The position numbers and the translations under genes were made by a program. Shown piece by piece: positions 1 to 7,960 of a DNA stretch of 64,000 bases. This DNA is from Nitrososphaerota archaeon (GTDB lineage Archaea > Thermoproteota > Nitrososphaeria > Nitrososphaerales > Gagatemarchaeaceae): positions 124,001 through 188,000 of the forward strand of contig JACQFN010000002.1 of the NCBI GenBank assembly GCA_016200045.1. The letters are read 5' to 3'. Under the pieces are notes generated by a model. It worked only from the letters and a program-made list of their open reading frames with translations. It did not search any database and was not told where the DNA came from. Numbering within the stretch: position 1 is the stretch's first letter; each line of letters starts with the position of its first letter.

Positions 1-230
1 TCTTTGAGGGGAATTATGCACCCAGGGGCTTGCGATGCGTCCATGTCCTCGATGTACGGGTAGATGTCCTTCCCATACCGGCTGAAGATGAAGTTCCTGC
101 CGGAGAGGTGCCTCTCCGCGCTCTGGGCCAGTTCGGCGAAGGACCGCCTGAGCTCGTTCACCAGAGGGTCCAGAAGGCCGGGTCCGTCTTCGTCGGGAAG
201 GCTTAAAATACTGTTGGACATCTTGGCCAC
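1..230 (-). CDS. Hypothetical protein, 5' part only (runs off the window start)
   Basis: The first 230 bases read open on the minus strand and continue past the window edge, so only the N-terminal part (about 76 residues) is visible. The protein begins near MSNSILSLPDEDGPG and includes FIFSRYGKDIYPYIEDMD. I do not recognise the family. The start is either GTG at 230 or ATG at 221. GTG 230 lies about 25 nt from the centre of a TATA-like TTATTAAT (minus) at 251-258, which fits leaderless transcription. The composition is ordinary for a soluble protein. It is divergent from the winged-helix gene at 302 and may share its promoter box. Confidence 0.6.
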   Translation of the reverse strand, partial: MAKMSNSILSLPDEDGPGLLDPLVNELRRSFAELAQSAERHLSGRNFIFSRYGKDIYPYIEDMDASQAPGCIIPLK

Positions 231-249
231 CAACAGTAGGGCGCGGTGG

Positions 250-259
250 ATTAATAAGA
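250..259. promoter_or_regulatory. TATA box, probably shared by two divergent genes
   Basis: The sequence ATTAATAAG is the only AT-rich element between the minus-strand gene starting near 230 and the plus-strand gene starting near 302. Read on the minus strand it sits about 25 nt before the GTG at 230. On the plus strand it predicts a transcription start near 282, giving a leader of about 20 nt. Assignment rests on position and composition only. Confidence 0.45.
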
Positions 260-301
260 GTTGCGCAAGTTGGCCAATAGCAATAGCCACGGGGGCGGCA
301 T

Positions 302-709
302 CTGACGAGCGACGCCGAAAAGCCCAAAGTCACTGTCAAGCTGAAGAGGGGTTCCTGGGAGATAGAGATCACTTCGCCCGAGGAAAGGGTGCAGCAGGCT
401 GTGGAGAGCGTGCTTGCGGGGATGTCCTCGAAGGAGCCCGCGCTGGTCGACCAGCCCCTGTCGGAGGAGGACCCGCGGAGGTTCGAGACTTGCAGGGGGC
501 TCCTCCAGACGATGTGGAGGGAGGGCTGGTTCGGTACCCCGCGGGCCCTGTCTGAGGTGCACGACGAGATGAGCAGGAGGGGGTTCCACTACGACCGGAC
601 AGCGGTCGCCCACACCCTCGTCGACCTCGTGAGGGAGGGGACCCTCTTCAGGGACGGGAGCATGCGGAACTATCGCTACGTCCAGAAGCATCCGTTCAAG
701 GGACAGTAG
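302..709 (+). CDS. Small winged-helix protein, probable CTG start
   Basis: About 135 residues. The N-terminal part (KVTVKLKRGSWEIEITSPEE) forms two beta strands and a helix. The C-terminal part (about residues 60-130) looks like a winged-helix DNA-binding domain. The nearest canonical start is GTG at 389, which would cut off the N-terminal module shared with the two neighbouring proteins at 725-1234 and 1272-1766. The reading frame is open back to a TAG at 284-286 and the only start-like codon in that stretch is CTG at 302, preceded by a G-rich run. A transcription-related role is inferred from the fold; no target is known. Confidence 0.65.
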   Translation: MTSDAEKPKVTVKLKRGSWEIEITSPEERVQQAVESVLAGMSSKEPALVDQPLSEEDPRRFETCRGLLQTMWREGWFGTPRALSEVHDEMSRRGFHYDRTAVAHTLVDLVREGTLFRDGSMRNYRYVQKHPFKGQ

Positions 710-724
710 GCCATGTCGGCTGGC

Positions 725-1234
725 TCAGGCCGGCTTCAGCTTCTTGGTGAGGAGCTCGCTGAGACGGCTCACACCGAGGGTCGACACCCTGTACCTCCCC
801 CCTCCCTCTCCGGCGACACGCTCCACCTGAGCCGATTTCGTGAGTTCGCTGAGGCGCGAGCTTATCGTCTTGGGGTTGAGGCCGGTCGTCGCTTCGACTT
901 CGGAGACGCTGAGCGCGTCCGAGGAGGCCTTCGCGCTGAGCAGGGATATTCTAGCGGCGACAAGCTGCAGGACGATGACGTCCCTGTCGCTGAGCTTCTT
1001 GTCCTGGGTCCACACCCGCGGGCCCTCGGGGGTCACCCTGACGTAGTCCCTGAACATCTGAACGAGGTCGTTGAGGGAGAAGTTTACGCTGATGGCCCGC
1101 GCCAGGTCCATGTTCGGGACCACCTTGGAGACGAATTCGTGCAGCGAACGCATCACCACTTCCGGGGGCCCGGAGAACTCGACCCTGCTGTCTCCGTAGC
1201 TGACGGAAACCGAAAGGTTCTGGTCTGATGACAT
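725..1234 (-). CDS. Winged-helix protein with N-terminal beta-beta-alpha module
   Basis: A 169-residue protein. Residues 5-40 (NLSVSVSYGDSRVEFSGPPE and following helix) resemble the N-termini of the proteins at 302-709 and 1272-1766. Residues about 95-165 form a helix-turn-helix/winged helix (ATTGLNPKTISSRLSELTK, then a GGGRYRVS wing). A DNA-binding or transcription role is likely; the ligand or partner of the N-terminal module is unknown. The start is ATG at 1234, with a TATA-like AATAAAGG (minus) centred near 1258. It is convergent with the gene ending at 709 and lies just downstream of the 1272-1766 gene. Confidence 0.75.
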   Translation of the reverse strand: MSSDQNLSVSVSYGDSRVEFSGPPEVVMRSLHEFVSKVVPNMDLARAISVNFSLNDLVQMFRDYVRVTPEGPRVWTQDKKLSDRDVIVLQLVAARISLLSAKASSDALSVSEVEATTGLNPKTISSRLSELTKSAQVERVAGEGGGRYRVSTLGVSRLSELLTKKLKPA

Positions 1235-1271
1235 GATATCGACGCCGCGACTGGCCTTTATTGGCGACTAA

Positions 1272-1766
1272 TTAGCTTGGCTCGGCCAAGGACGTCCAGG
1301 CCTCCTCGTCGCCGGGGCGGGGCGGGACGGCCATTACCCCTCCCGAAGTGTAGACGAACTCTCCGTCTTCCGCCTTGAACCTCCTCAGCCTAGCCGTCTT
1401 GGCGAGCCTCAGGAGGGCAACGGCGACCGACTGCTTCGGATAGTTGAGGCCGTAGGACTGGAGGGCGTCCCTCACGTCCGATAGCTTGCGCCTCTCCCTC
1501 CCCCAAGGCTCCGCGAAGAACTTCCCGATTACATCTGCGAGCGAATCGCCCTTGTCCAGATGGACGGATGGCACAGAAGAACCTCCGCCTTCGTATGAGA
1601 CCGCCCTCTCGGCATGCAGGGGTCCGGCCCCGTCGGGCGCCTTCCCGTTTGCTCCCGGGAGCTTCGAAGCGAGCTCAGGCACGAGGTCAATCGCCTCCCT
1701 GATGTGCTCTGGGTCCGACTCCACCTCTGCCTCGGCCTGCCCGAGCCTGACCCTGATCTTTGTCAT
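1272..1766 (-). CDS. Winged-helix-like protein, third member of the local family
   Basis: A 164-residue protein. The N-terminus (KIRVRLGQAEAEVESDPEHI) is a beta-beta-alpha module like those of its two neighbours. A polar linker (about residues 40-75) leads to a helical, winged-helix-like C-terminal domain (KLSDVRDALQSYGLNYPKQS, then a hydrophobic recognition-type helix and the wing EDGEFVYTS). The function is unknown; nucleic-acid binding is inferred from the domain. The start is ATG at 1766. A TATA-like CTTATAAC (minus) lies near 1796-1804, predicting a leader of only a few bases. The gene lies between the 725-1234 gene and the Lrp regulator, all on the minus strand. Confidence 0.75.
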   Translation of the reverse strand: MTKIRVRLGQAEAEVESDPEHIREAIDLVPELASKLPGANGKAPDGAGPLHAERAVSYEGGGSSVPSVHLDKGDSLADVIGKFFAEPWGRERRKLSDVRDALQSYGLNYPKQSVAVALLRLAKTARLRRFKAEDGEFVYTSGGVMAVPPRPGDEEAWTSLAEPS

Positions 1767-1805
1767 GAAAGAGGACGACAGCGAAACGGTGTCCGCGTTA
1801 TAAGC

Positions 1806-2324
1806 CTAGAGGGGGAGCCTGAAGTCTTCCCTTACCGTCGTGAGGACTACGTGCGTGTTCGCCCTGTCTACGAAAGGCATGGCCATCAGCCCCTTGGTGA
1901 ACCGGCTCAGCTCTTCTCTGTCCCTGAACTTCGCTACCACGATCCCGTCGATCTCTCCCGTCACGTCGTAGACAGCGCAGACCCCCGGGAGCCTGGCAAT
2001 CTCCCTCTCCATCTCGAGGAGCTTCCCCTTGGACACGAGTATCTCGGTGACCGCGGTGATCTCGTATCCGACCTTCTGGAAGTCGATGTCGGCGGAGAAG
2101 CCGCGGACCACTTTCCTCCCCATCAAGTTGGACACGCGAGCCGAAACCGTAGTCGTCGAAACCCCGAGCCTCCCCGCCACGCGTCTGTAGGGGACGCGCC
2201 CCTCCCTCTGGATTTCGCGGAGTATCTTGGCGTCCAGGCGGTCGATGCCCGTCCGTCCAGTCTCTTCCGTCCGTTTCGCACCGCTCCCTTGTGCTTTGTC
2301 CAGATTCCTGTTCCCTGACTGCAT
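1806..2324 (-). CDS. Lrp/AsnC-family transcriptional regulator
   Basis: About 172 residues. An N-terminal helix-turn-helix (IDRLDAKILREIQREGRVPY, then GRLGVSTTTVSARV) is followed by an RAM/AsnC ligand-binding domain (residues about 85-170, with VSKGKLLEMEREIARLPGVC and AVYDVTGEIDGIVVAKFRD). Such proteins bind amino acids and regulate nitrogen or amino-acid metabolism. An upstream GTG at 2348 is possible, but ATG 2324 lies about 30 nt from the TATA box at 2351-2358, which favours a leaderless start there. The divergent position next to glnA makes glutamine synthetase a likely regulatory target. That is inference. Confidence 0.9.
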   Translation of the reverse strand: MQSGNRNLDKAQGSGAKRTEETGRTGIDRLDAKILREIQREGRVPYRRVAGRLGVSTTTVSARVSNLMGRKVVRGFSADIDFQKVGYEITAVTEILVSKGKLLEMEREIARLPGVCAVYDVTGEIDGIVVAKFRDREELSRFTKGLMAMPFVDRANTHVVLTTVREDFRLPL

Positions 2325-2350
2325 TCCCGTCCAGCTTTCCGACTCCACGG

Positions 2351-2359
2351 TTTATATCG
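2351..2359. promoter_or_regulatory. TATA box between the Lrp regulator and glnA, readable in both directions
   Basis: The element TTTATATC is flanked by GC-rich sequence. On the plus strand its centre is about 28 nt upstream of the TTG start of glnA (2382). On the minus strand (GATATAAA) it is about 30 nt upstream of the ATG of the Lrp gene (2324). Both spacings fit leaderless archaeal promoters, so one box may serve both genes, with competition between the two directions. Confidence 0.65.
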
Positions 2360-2381
2360 CTTCCGCCTCAAAGCTGTAGAA

Positions 2382-3842
2382 TTGACTTTCAACATCACCG
2401 ATGACGGGAAGATTGTGAAGCGGACGTTCGCTCCTCAGCAGGTCCTGGAAAGCCTGGACAGCGAAAAAGTGAGGTTCGTCGACCTCCAGTTCACGGACGT
2501 CCCCGGAAGGCTCAGGCACGTGACCGTCCCGACCGAGATGATGAACGAGGAGATGTTCAGGGAGGGGGTGGCCAAACTGGACGGCTCGTCAGTCAAGGGG
2601 TTCGTGGAGATTCACGAATCCGACATGCTTCTCGTCCCCGACGCCTCGACATACGGGGTGGTCCCGTGGATCGACGACCACGTCAAGACGGCCAGGCTGA
2701 TCTGCGACGTCAGGTCCGGGTACGGTGCCGGGAGGTTCAGCAGGGACCCGAGGTTCGTCGCCCAGACGGCCGAGGCGAAGATCAGGGAGGCAGGGTTCAC
2801 GGACTCGCTCTGGGGTCCCGAGGTCGAGTTCTTCGTCTTTGACAGCGCGACGTGGACCGCGAACGACCCCTTCGGGTCTGGCTTCAGGATCACTTCCAGG
2901 GAGTCCGCGAACGAAGCCCGCGGGACGAACTTCCCGATCAGGTTCAAGGACGGATACTATCCAGCGCAGCCTGTCGACACGCTCAGCGACTACAGGGGGA
3001 TGTGCGTGAACTACATGAGGGACGGGTTCGGGATCCTGTCGAACGCCCACCATCACGAAGTCGCCACGGCGGGGCAGTGCGAGATCGACGTCTACAGGGA
3101 CGAGCTGGTCACCATGGCGGACAGCACGATGACGTACAAGTTCGTAACGAAGAACGTGGCGACAAAGATGGGGCTCATCGCGTCGACCATGCCCAAGCCT
3201 ATCTTCGGAGACAACGCGGTCGGGATGCACATCCACTCGAGCATGTGGAGAGACGGGAGAAACGCCTTCTTCGACCCCAGCGACGCCTACGCCGATGTCA
3301 GCCAGACGGCCAGGTACTACATCGGAGGGATCATGGCGCACAGCAGGTCTCTCTGCGCGATCGTCGACCCCACGACGAATTCTTACCACAGGCTGGTCCC
3401 AGGTTACGAGGCCCCGGTCTACATCGCGTGGAGCAAGTCGAACAGGTCGGCGAACGTCAGGATCCCCGCGTACGAGAAGGGCTCCGAGGGGAGCAAGAGG
3501 GTGGAGTTCAGGACCCCCGACCCGTCGTGCAACCCGTACCTCGCTTTCGCCGCCATCACGGCAGCAGGTCTCGACGGGATCAGCAGGAAGATGGACCCCG
3601 GAGACCCGGTAGACGAAGACATCTACAAACTCACTGCGGCGAGAAGGAAGGAAGAGGGGGTGGGCGAGCTCCCGGGGAGCCTGAAGGAGGCCGTGGAGAG
3701 CCTGCAGAGCGACTCTGGCTACCTCGACGGGATATTCCCGAAGGACCTAGTGCAGGTGATGATGGAGCTGGAGATGGAAGCGTACAGGTCGGTCGCAGCG
3801 AGGCCGCACCCGTATGAATTCTACCTCTACTTCGACCTGTAA
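2382..3842 (+). CDS. glnA: Glutamine synthetase
   Basis: A 486-residue GlnA-type glutamine synthetase that makes glutamine from glutamate, ammonia and ATP in the cytoplasm. Recognisable features are the N-terminal beta-grasp segment (RFVDLQFTDVPGRLRHVTVP, KLDGSSVKGFVEIHESD), the metal/substrate segment WGPEVEFFVFD, the block NAHHHEVATAGQCEID, the ATP-site region (NAVGMHIHSSMW) and the C-terminal VEFRTPDPSCNPYLAFAAI. No adenylylation-type tyrosine loop was identified. The start is TTG at 2382, chosen because a TATA box lies about 28 nt upstream, implying a leaderless mRNA. The gene is divergent from an Lrp regulator that probably controls it. Confidence 0.97.
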   Translation: MTFNITDDGKIVKRTFAPQQVLESLDSEKVRFVDLQFTDVPGRLRHVTVPTEMMNEEMFREGVAKLDGSSVKGFVEIHESDMLLVPDASTYGVVPWIDDHVKTARLICDVRSGYGAGRFSRDPRFVAQTAEAKIREAGFTDSLWGPEVEFFVFDSATWTANDPFGSGFRITSRESANEARGTNFPIRFKDGYYPAQPVDTLSDYRGMCVNYMRDGFGILSNAHHHEVATAGQCEIDVYRDELVTMADSTMTYKFVTKNVATKMGLIASTMPKPIFGDNAVGMHIHSSMWRDGRNAFFDPSDAYADVSQTARYYIGGIMAHSRSLCAIVDPTTNSYHRLVPGYEAPVYIAWSKSNRSANVRIPAYEKGSEGSKRVEFRTPDPSCNPYLAFAAITAAGLDGISRKMDPGDPVDEDIYKLTAARRKEEGVGELPGSLKEAVESLQSDSGYLDGIFPKDLVQVMMELEMEAYRSVAARPHPYEFYLYFDL

Positions 3843-3997
3843 CAAAAGGGAATGGACTTTGTCAGCACTCGCGGTTCGAGAGGCTCTATGCCTAATCCGA
3901 ACAGCGCAAAGCCTATTTGTCCGATGGGCATCATCTAGCCCCTCGCTTGGCCAAGCCAAAAAAAGGGCTTACCGGTAGCTTCCCGATGTCGAGGCCC

Positions 3998-4017
3998 TCC
4001 AGCCCGTCCGGGCTGGA
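3998..4017 (+). other. Short perfect hairpin just before the zinc-protein start
   Basis: The arms TCCAGCCC and GGGCTGGA are perfectly complementary around a GTCC loop and end 7 bases before ATG 4025. No T-tract follows, so it is not a typical terminator. It may shape the 5' end of the mRNA of the next gene, or be coincidental. Confidence 0.4.
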
Positions 4018-4024
4018 AAGCTCG

Positions 4025-4264
4025 ATGCTGAACATAAGGTTCGAAAACGCAGCGTATCTCGGGCTGACGTTCCCAAGTCGGACGGTGAGGCTGGTCGAGA
4101 ACGCCAAGAACCGATCCCCAAGGCTGCCGACTTCATGCGATGCATGCAACAAGACCATCGGTGAATACCCGTTCATCGCGAAGCACCACCGGAGTTACAG
4201 AAAGTACCACGTCTCTTGCGCCTTGCGCATAGCTTTGGTGCTCCCCGTCTCCAGAAAGGGGTAG
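4025..4264 (+). CDS. Small zinc-binding protein (treble-clef-like)
   Basis: About 79 residues when started at ATG 4025; the frame stays open to 3917, so a longer form is possible. The C-terminal half contains SCDACNKTIGEYPFIAKHHR followed by KYHVSCAL, a Cys-x2-Cys ... His-x2-Cys arrangement like the small zinc domains found in many archaeal hypothetical proteins. Zinc binding is inferred from this spacing. A weak GGAAAG ribosome-binding-like sequence precedes ATG 4025, right after a hairpin. The function is unknown. It stands alone between glnA and the helical protein at 4430. Confidence 0.55.
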   Translation: MLNIRFENAAYLGLTFPSRTVRLVENAKNRSPRLPTSCDACNKTIGEYPFIAKHHRSYRKYHVSCALRIALVLPVSRKG

Positions 4265-4429
4265 GGTCCACCTTCCTAGACGGTGGTCGCTCCCAAGGGG
4301 TCGTGCTACATCATATGCCCGCCGGCTCCCCGAGGGCGTTTCAAATCATAGGTTCATATCTCAAGGGCACCATGGACCCCTCATGCTTCAAACAACTTGT
4401 CGGGGACCTCCTCATGGAGTCCGGTCAAC

Positions 4430-4720
4430 ATGACCTCTGAAGGTAGCCTTGCGAGCGACACTTGGAAGTCGGTCAAAGAACTCTTGGCAAGAGCGGAGGA
4501 TGCGGTACAGAAGGAGCTGAACAAGGCAGGCCCGGTAGTGCAGCGCTCCCTCGACAGCTCTGTCGAAGCTGGAACCAAGGGCCTCAACAACGCATTCAAG
4601 ACGCTCGACTCCAAGACGGCGAAAGAGAGGGCAGACCTTCTCAGGACCTACAGGAAATTCCTCGCGGGGCAGTTGGAATACGTGGATGCCCGTCTCAAGG
4701 AGCTTGAAGGGAAGGCCTAG
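4430..4720 (+). CDS. Small helical protein of unknown function
   Basis: About 96 residues from ATG 4430; an in-frame TTG at 4397 would add 11. The sequence is almost entirely amphipathic helix (SVKELLARAEDAVQKELNKA, ERADLLRTYRKFLAGQLEYV), rich in Lys, Glu, Ala and Leu, with no membrane segment or signal peptide. It resembles coiled-coil bundle proteins in general but I do not recognise a family. It precedes a surface protein on the same strand. Confidence 0.6.
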   Translation: MTSEGSLASDTWKSVKELLARAEDAVQKELNKAGPVVQRSLDSSVEAGTKGLNNAFKTLDSKTAKERADLLRTYRKFLAGQLEYVDARLKELEGKA

Positions 4721-4838
4721 GCAATGGAGGAGAGGACAGTCACTTCAAGCCAGGGCCCACTCAGCGTTGTTCTGAACCGTCGAACGAGCGTTCCTAGGGC
4801 TAGCCATAACTCCCCCGCCAAGGATGCCTAGTGCGAAC

Positions 4839-6020
4839 ATGATGAAAACCGGAGGAAGAAATTCTCGCATCACAAGGGCTACGGTAGCCCTCGGCCTCTC
4901 ATTGTCGATGACTGCTCTGGCGTTTGCCGGCTCGGGGACGGTCATTTCCGCCCCCGCGTTCAACAACATCCAGGTCTTCGTGACAACAGGGGCTGACTTC
5001 CCATACACATTTGCCTTCTCAGCTTACAACCTGACAGGAAGCCTTGTCGGCTCCTACCAGAGCCCATATCCGGCGGCAGCCTTCGAGCTTCCGAGCGGAG
5101 ACTATCTCATCACCGTAGGCGCGAACTACCAAAACTTCGGCTGTCGGCTCTGTCTGAGCGGGGGAGCTTCCCCGCCCTCGGGCGGCAACGGGACTGTGAC
5201 TGAGCCCTCCTACCCGATCTACTATCAACCGAAGGCGGAATACGGGTACCAGCTCGTCCACGTCGCTGGCCCTGCTACCATAAACATCAACACTCAGAAC
5301 ATCTCAGCCATACCCACCACCTCTGTGACGGTCAAGGTTCACTTCGTCAACGGCACAGCCGCCGCGAACGCCTCAGTCTCCGCATCGATCGTCGGGGAAT
5401 GGTACTACTGGTGGGGCTCGGGAACAAAGACATCGATGTGGGGTCAGACAGACCAGAACGGAGTGGCCATCCTGACCATCCCCGTCGCACCCGCGGTCGT
5501 GACAGCGTGGGACTGGGTCAAGGTTCCGGTCCCTTCGAACGCCAGCACCGTTTCCACCGATGTCGGCGGTCAAACGGTGAACGTGACTGTCTACTGGCAG
5601 CCGACCTACATCGGACTCACCGCGTCGGGGATGATACTCCCACCCCAGGACTCCCTCAACCTGACCCTCCATTATGAGGAGATCAGCAACTGGGTGTTCC
5701 CAGCGGGCGTAGAATACAGTCAGGCCCAGGGGAAGGACTCGGCGAACGCAACTCTGTCAGACCAGCCTACCGGAGTTCCTTCAGGAGCCAGTCCGGGGTC
5801 CGGCCAGTCCGGCAATTCACAAGGCTACTACACGCCCTCACAGATCCCGGCCATACAGGCCGGTGGTGAGCTCCAGTCCGTGGGTCAGCAGGGGCCGCTC
5901 GGAGGAGTGCTTCTCTGGGCGATGGTGGGTGGGACGGTCGTGGCAGTCACGGGAGCCGCGATAGCCCTGTCTCTAGCGAGAAGGCGAAGAGCGAACGGGT
6001 CGTCCGCCCCTGCAGGGTAG
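4839..6020 (+). CDS. Secreted or membrane-anchored surface protein
   Basis: About 393 residues. A signal peptide with basic start (MMKTGGRNSRITR) and hydrophobic core (ALGLSLSMTALAFAG) is followed by beta-rich extracellular sequence with many Asn-x-Ser/Thr sites. Possible Ig-like or carboxypeptidase-regulatory-type modules occur around residues 40-110 and 155-250. Near the C-terminus a single membrane segment (VLLWAMVGGTVVAVTGAAIA) is followed by ARRRR, so the protein is probably anchored with its bulk outside. ATG 4824 is an alternative start five codons upstream. It is convergent with gatE. No enzyme motif was seen. Confidence 0.8.
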   Translation: MMKTGGRNSRITRATVALGLSLSMTALAFAGSGTVISAPAFNNIQVFVTTGADFPYTFAFSAYNLTGSLVGSYQSPYPAAAFELPSGDYLITVGANYQNFGCRLCLSGGASPPSGGNGTVTEPSYPIYYQPKAEYGYQLVHVAGPATININTQNISAIPTTSVTVKVHFVNGTAAANASVSASIVGEWYYWWGSGTKTSMWGQTDQNGVAILTIPVAPAVVTAWDWVKVPVPSNASTVSTDVGGQTVNVTVYWQPTYIGLTASGMILPPQDSLNLTLHYEEISNWVFPAGVEYSQAQGKDSANATLSDQPTGVPSGASPGSGQSGNSQGYYTPSQIPAIQAGGELQSVGQQGPLGGVLLWAMVGGTVVAVTGAAIALSLARRRRANGSSAPAG

Positions 6021-6038
6021 ACGACCTTCCCGAATTTT

Positions 6039-7955
6039 TCAGCGTAGAGCTTTCGACGACTGTCGTCCGCGAGGTGCCTTCAGGGCCCTCTCGAGCCTCT
6101 CCTTCAGCAGCCTGCTTACAAGGGCACCGTCGGCTCGCCCCCGGACTTCGGACATCAGTTCGCCCATCAGGGGGGAGAGGGCTGACTCCCGGCGCTCCGA
6201 AATCAGCTTGCTGGAACTCCTGACGAGCCTGTCCACGAGAGACGAGACTTCAGACTCTCCCATCCTGGACAGCTCGAGCGAGCCCACAGCCTCTGCTACC
6301 GTCTTGGCCTTGCCAGCGCCGAGTGCCCTCAGGATGTCGGGCGCGGCCTCCTTCGCCACCGCGCCCGAGTCTATCGCCCTGAGGAGCTCGACCAGGCGAG
6401 CCTCGTTCATTGCATCCTCAGGGACTCCTTCCCTCAAGAGCCTCGGTGGCATTTCCACGAGAATCGACGCAATCACCGACGGCTCCACCATGAGCTCGCG
6501 CGCCAAGGCTTCGAAGACCGGAGCCGAGTCCGAATCGTAGAGGCGCAGCGCGAGGTCGCGGCTCAGGCGAAAGGAGTTGGTGTACCTCTTGACCGTGTCT
6601 TCCCATGGTTCGCCGACCGAATCCGCGGCCGCGGAAAGCAGTTCCTTCGGCAACGTGATCAGGGGGACGTCTGTTTCAGGATACATCCTCTGGGCCCCCG
6701 GCCTCGGCCGCATGTAGACGGTCTCTCCATCCCGGGTCGCTCCCCTCGTTTCCGCCGGCACCCCGTCAGGGGCGAGCTCCAGACGCGAAGCCACAGCGGC
6801 GGCCCCTCTCTCTGCGCGGTCAGGTTCCCCGGCGACGAGGACCAAGGCCGTGTCCTCTGCCGCGCCGCAGTACTCCCTCAGCGCGCGTTCTTCCCCTTCG
6901 GAGATCCCCCGTTTCCTAAACTCGTCTGAATGGACTATCCCTCCCAGAGAATGGGCTCTCGCTACCTCCGCTGCCTCCCGACCCAGCCTGAACCCGGGAG
7001 CCGGCTCCCACCCGAGAAGCCCGGACAGCCCAGTGGCCGTGACGCAGTCGACCTTTCCCCCCTCCCCGACAGCCTTCGAGAGGACTTCCGACCCTCCCCA
7101 GGGGACTATCCGTGTCACCTCCTTGACCGCGCACTTCACCTTCGCCCCACGCCCCACGAGTTTCTTTGCGACCTCCATGAGGGCACGTTGTCTTGAGGCT
7201 TCGTAAGCTACCACCTTGGCGACCAGGTTGAGCTTCTGGACCCCCTTGACCTCGACGACTGCCCCGCCGTCGAGAGATATGTTGAGGTCTTGACGAATGG
7301 TCCCGAGTCCGCGGGCGACCCTCCCGGTCGACCTGAGCACCCTGCCGAGGTTGAGTGCGACATGCCCGACGAATTCTGGGGTCCCAGACACAGGGTCGAG
7401 CGCGACCTCGATCAGCGGGACCCCCAGCCTGTCGAGGCCGAAAATCCTGGACCGCTCGTCCTCCCCCATGATTCTTGCAGCGTCTTCTTCCAGGGTTATC
7501 GACTGGACTCCGACCTTCGTCCCGTCGACCATTAGCGAGCCCCCGAACCCGAGGACCGCGGTCCGCTGAAACCCAGTCGTGTTTGAGCCGTCGATCACGA
7601 TCTTCCTCATCACGTGAGCCTCGTCGACCACGCCTGACCCGAGCGCCGCGGCCACCATCAGCCCGGTCTCCACCACTTCCCTGCTGACCTGCCTCGGAGG
7701 CTCCTCGTCCGCGTCGACCAGGCAGGAAGACTCCGGGCTCCAGAGGTAGAGGTTCGGCTTGTCTCTCGAGAACTCGAAGACGGCAGCGGGGTCGAGCCGG
7801 CCGGTCTCGCTCTGCGCTGGCCTCAGCCTCCTTTCGAAAGAGAAGGGAAATTCCTCCGTCTTCGTTATCGGACAGTTGCAGAACAGCTTCGTCGGGGCCG
7901 AAAGCTGCTGGTGGACTTCGAGCCCCACCAAAAGTCCCGGTCGGTCGCCCGGCAT
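6039..7955 (-). CDS. gatE: Glutamyl-tRNA(Gln) amidotransferase subunit E
   Basis: About 638 residues, the usual GatE length. GatE binds Glu-tRNA(Gln) and, with GatD, amidates it to Gln-tRNA(Gln). The start of the catalytic domain is seen in LLVGLEVHQQLSAPTKLFCN; the GatB/E core motifs RKIVIDGSNTTGFQRT and LGTIRQDLNISL follow. The insert and the C-terminal YqeY-like helical tail (about residues 490-635) are present. The frame is open further upstream, but ATG 7955 is chosen because it lies just after the gatD stop (7961-7963) and gives the conserved N-terminus. It is co-transcribed downstream of gatD. Confidence 0.96.
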   Translation of the reverse strand: MPGDRPGLLVGLEVHQQLSAPTKLFCNCPITKTEEFPFSFERRLRPAQSETGRLDPAAVFEFSRDKPNLYLWSPESSCLVDADEEPPRQVSREVVETGLMVAAALGSGVVDEAHVMRKIVIDGSNTTGFQRTAVLGFGGSLMVDGTKVGVQSITLEEDAARIMGEDERSRIFGLDRLGVPLIEVALDPVSGTPEFVGHVALNLGRVLRSTGRVARGLGTIRQDLNISLDGGAVVEVKGVQKLNLVAKVVAYEASRQRALMEVAKKLVGRGAKVKCAVKEVTRIVPWGGSEVLSKAVGEGGKVDCVTATGLSGLLGWEPAPGFRLGREAAEVARAHSLGGIVHSDEFRKRGISEGEERALREYCGAAEDTALVLVAGEPDRAERGAAAVASRLELAPDGVPAETRGATRDGETVYMRPRPGAQRMYPETDVPLITLPKELLSAAADSVGEPWEDTVKRYTNSFRLSRDLALRLYDSDSAPVFEALARELMVEPSVIASILVEMPPRLLREGVPEDAMNEARLVELLRAIDSGAVAKEAAPDILRALGAGKAKTVAEAVGSLELSRMGESEVSSLVDRLVRSSSKLISERRESALSPLMGELMSEVRGRADGALVSRLLKERLERALKAPRGRQSSKALR

Positions 7956-7960
7956 CAACG

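Noticed and set aside
2589-3389. Long minus-strand frame inside glnA
   Set aside because: Shadow frame of a GC-rich gene; no domain-like sequence, while the glnA frame is fully conserved.
3860-3890. GGTTCGA motif resembling a tRNA T-loop
   Set aside because: The flanking bases do not form a T-stem and no acceptor or anticodon stem can be built around it. No tRNA gene was found in any gap.
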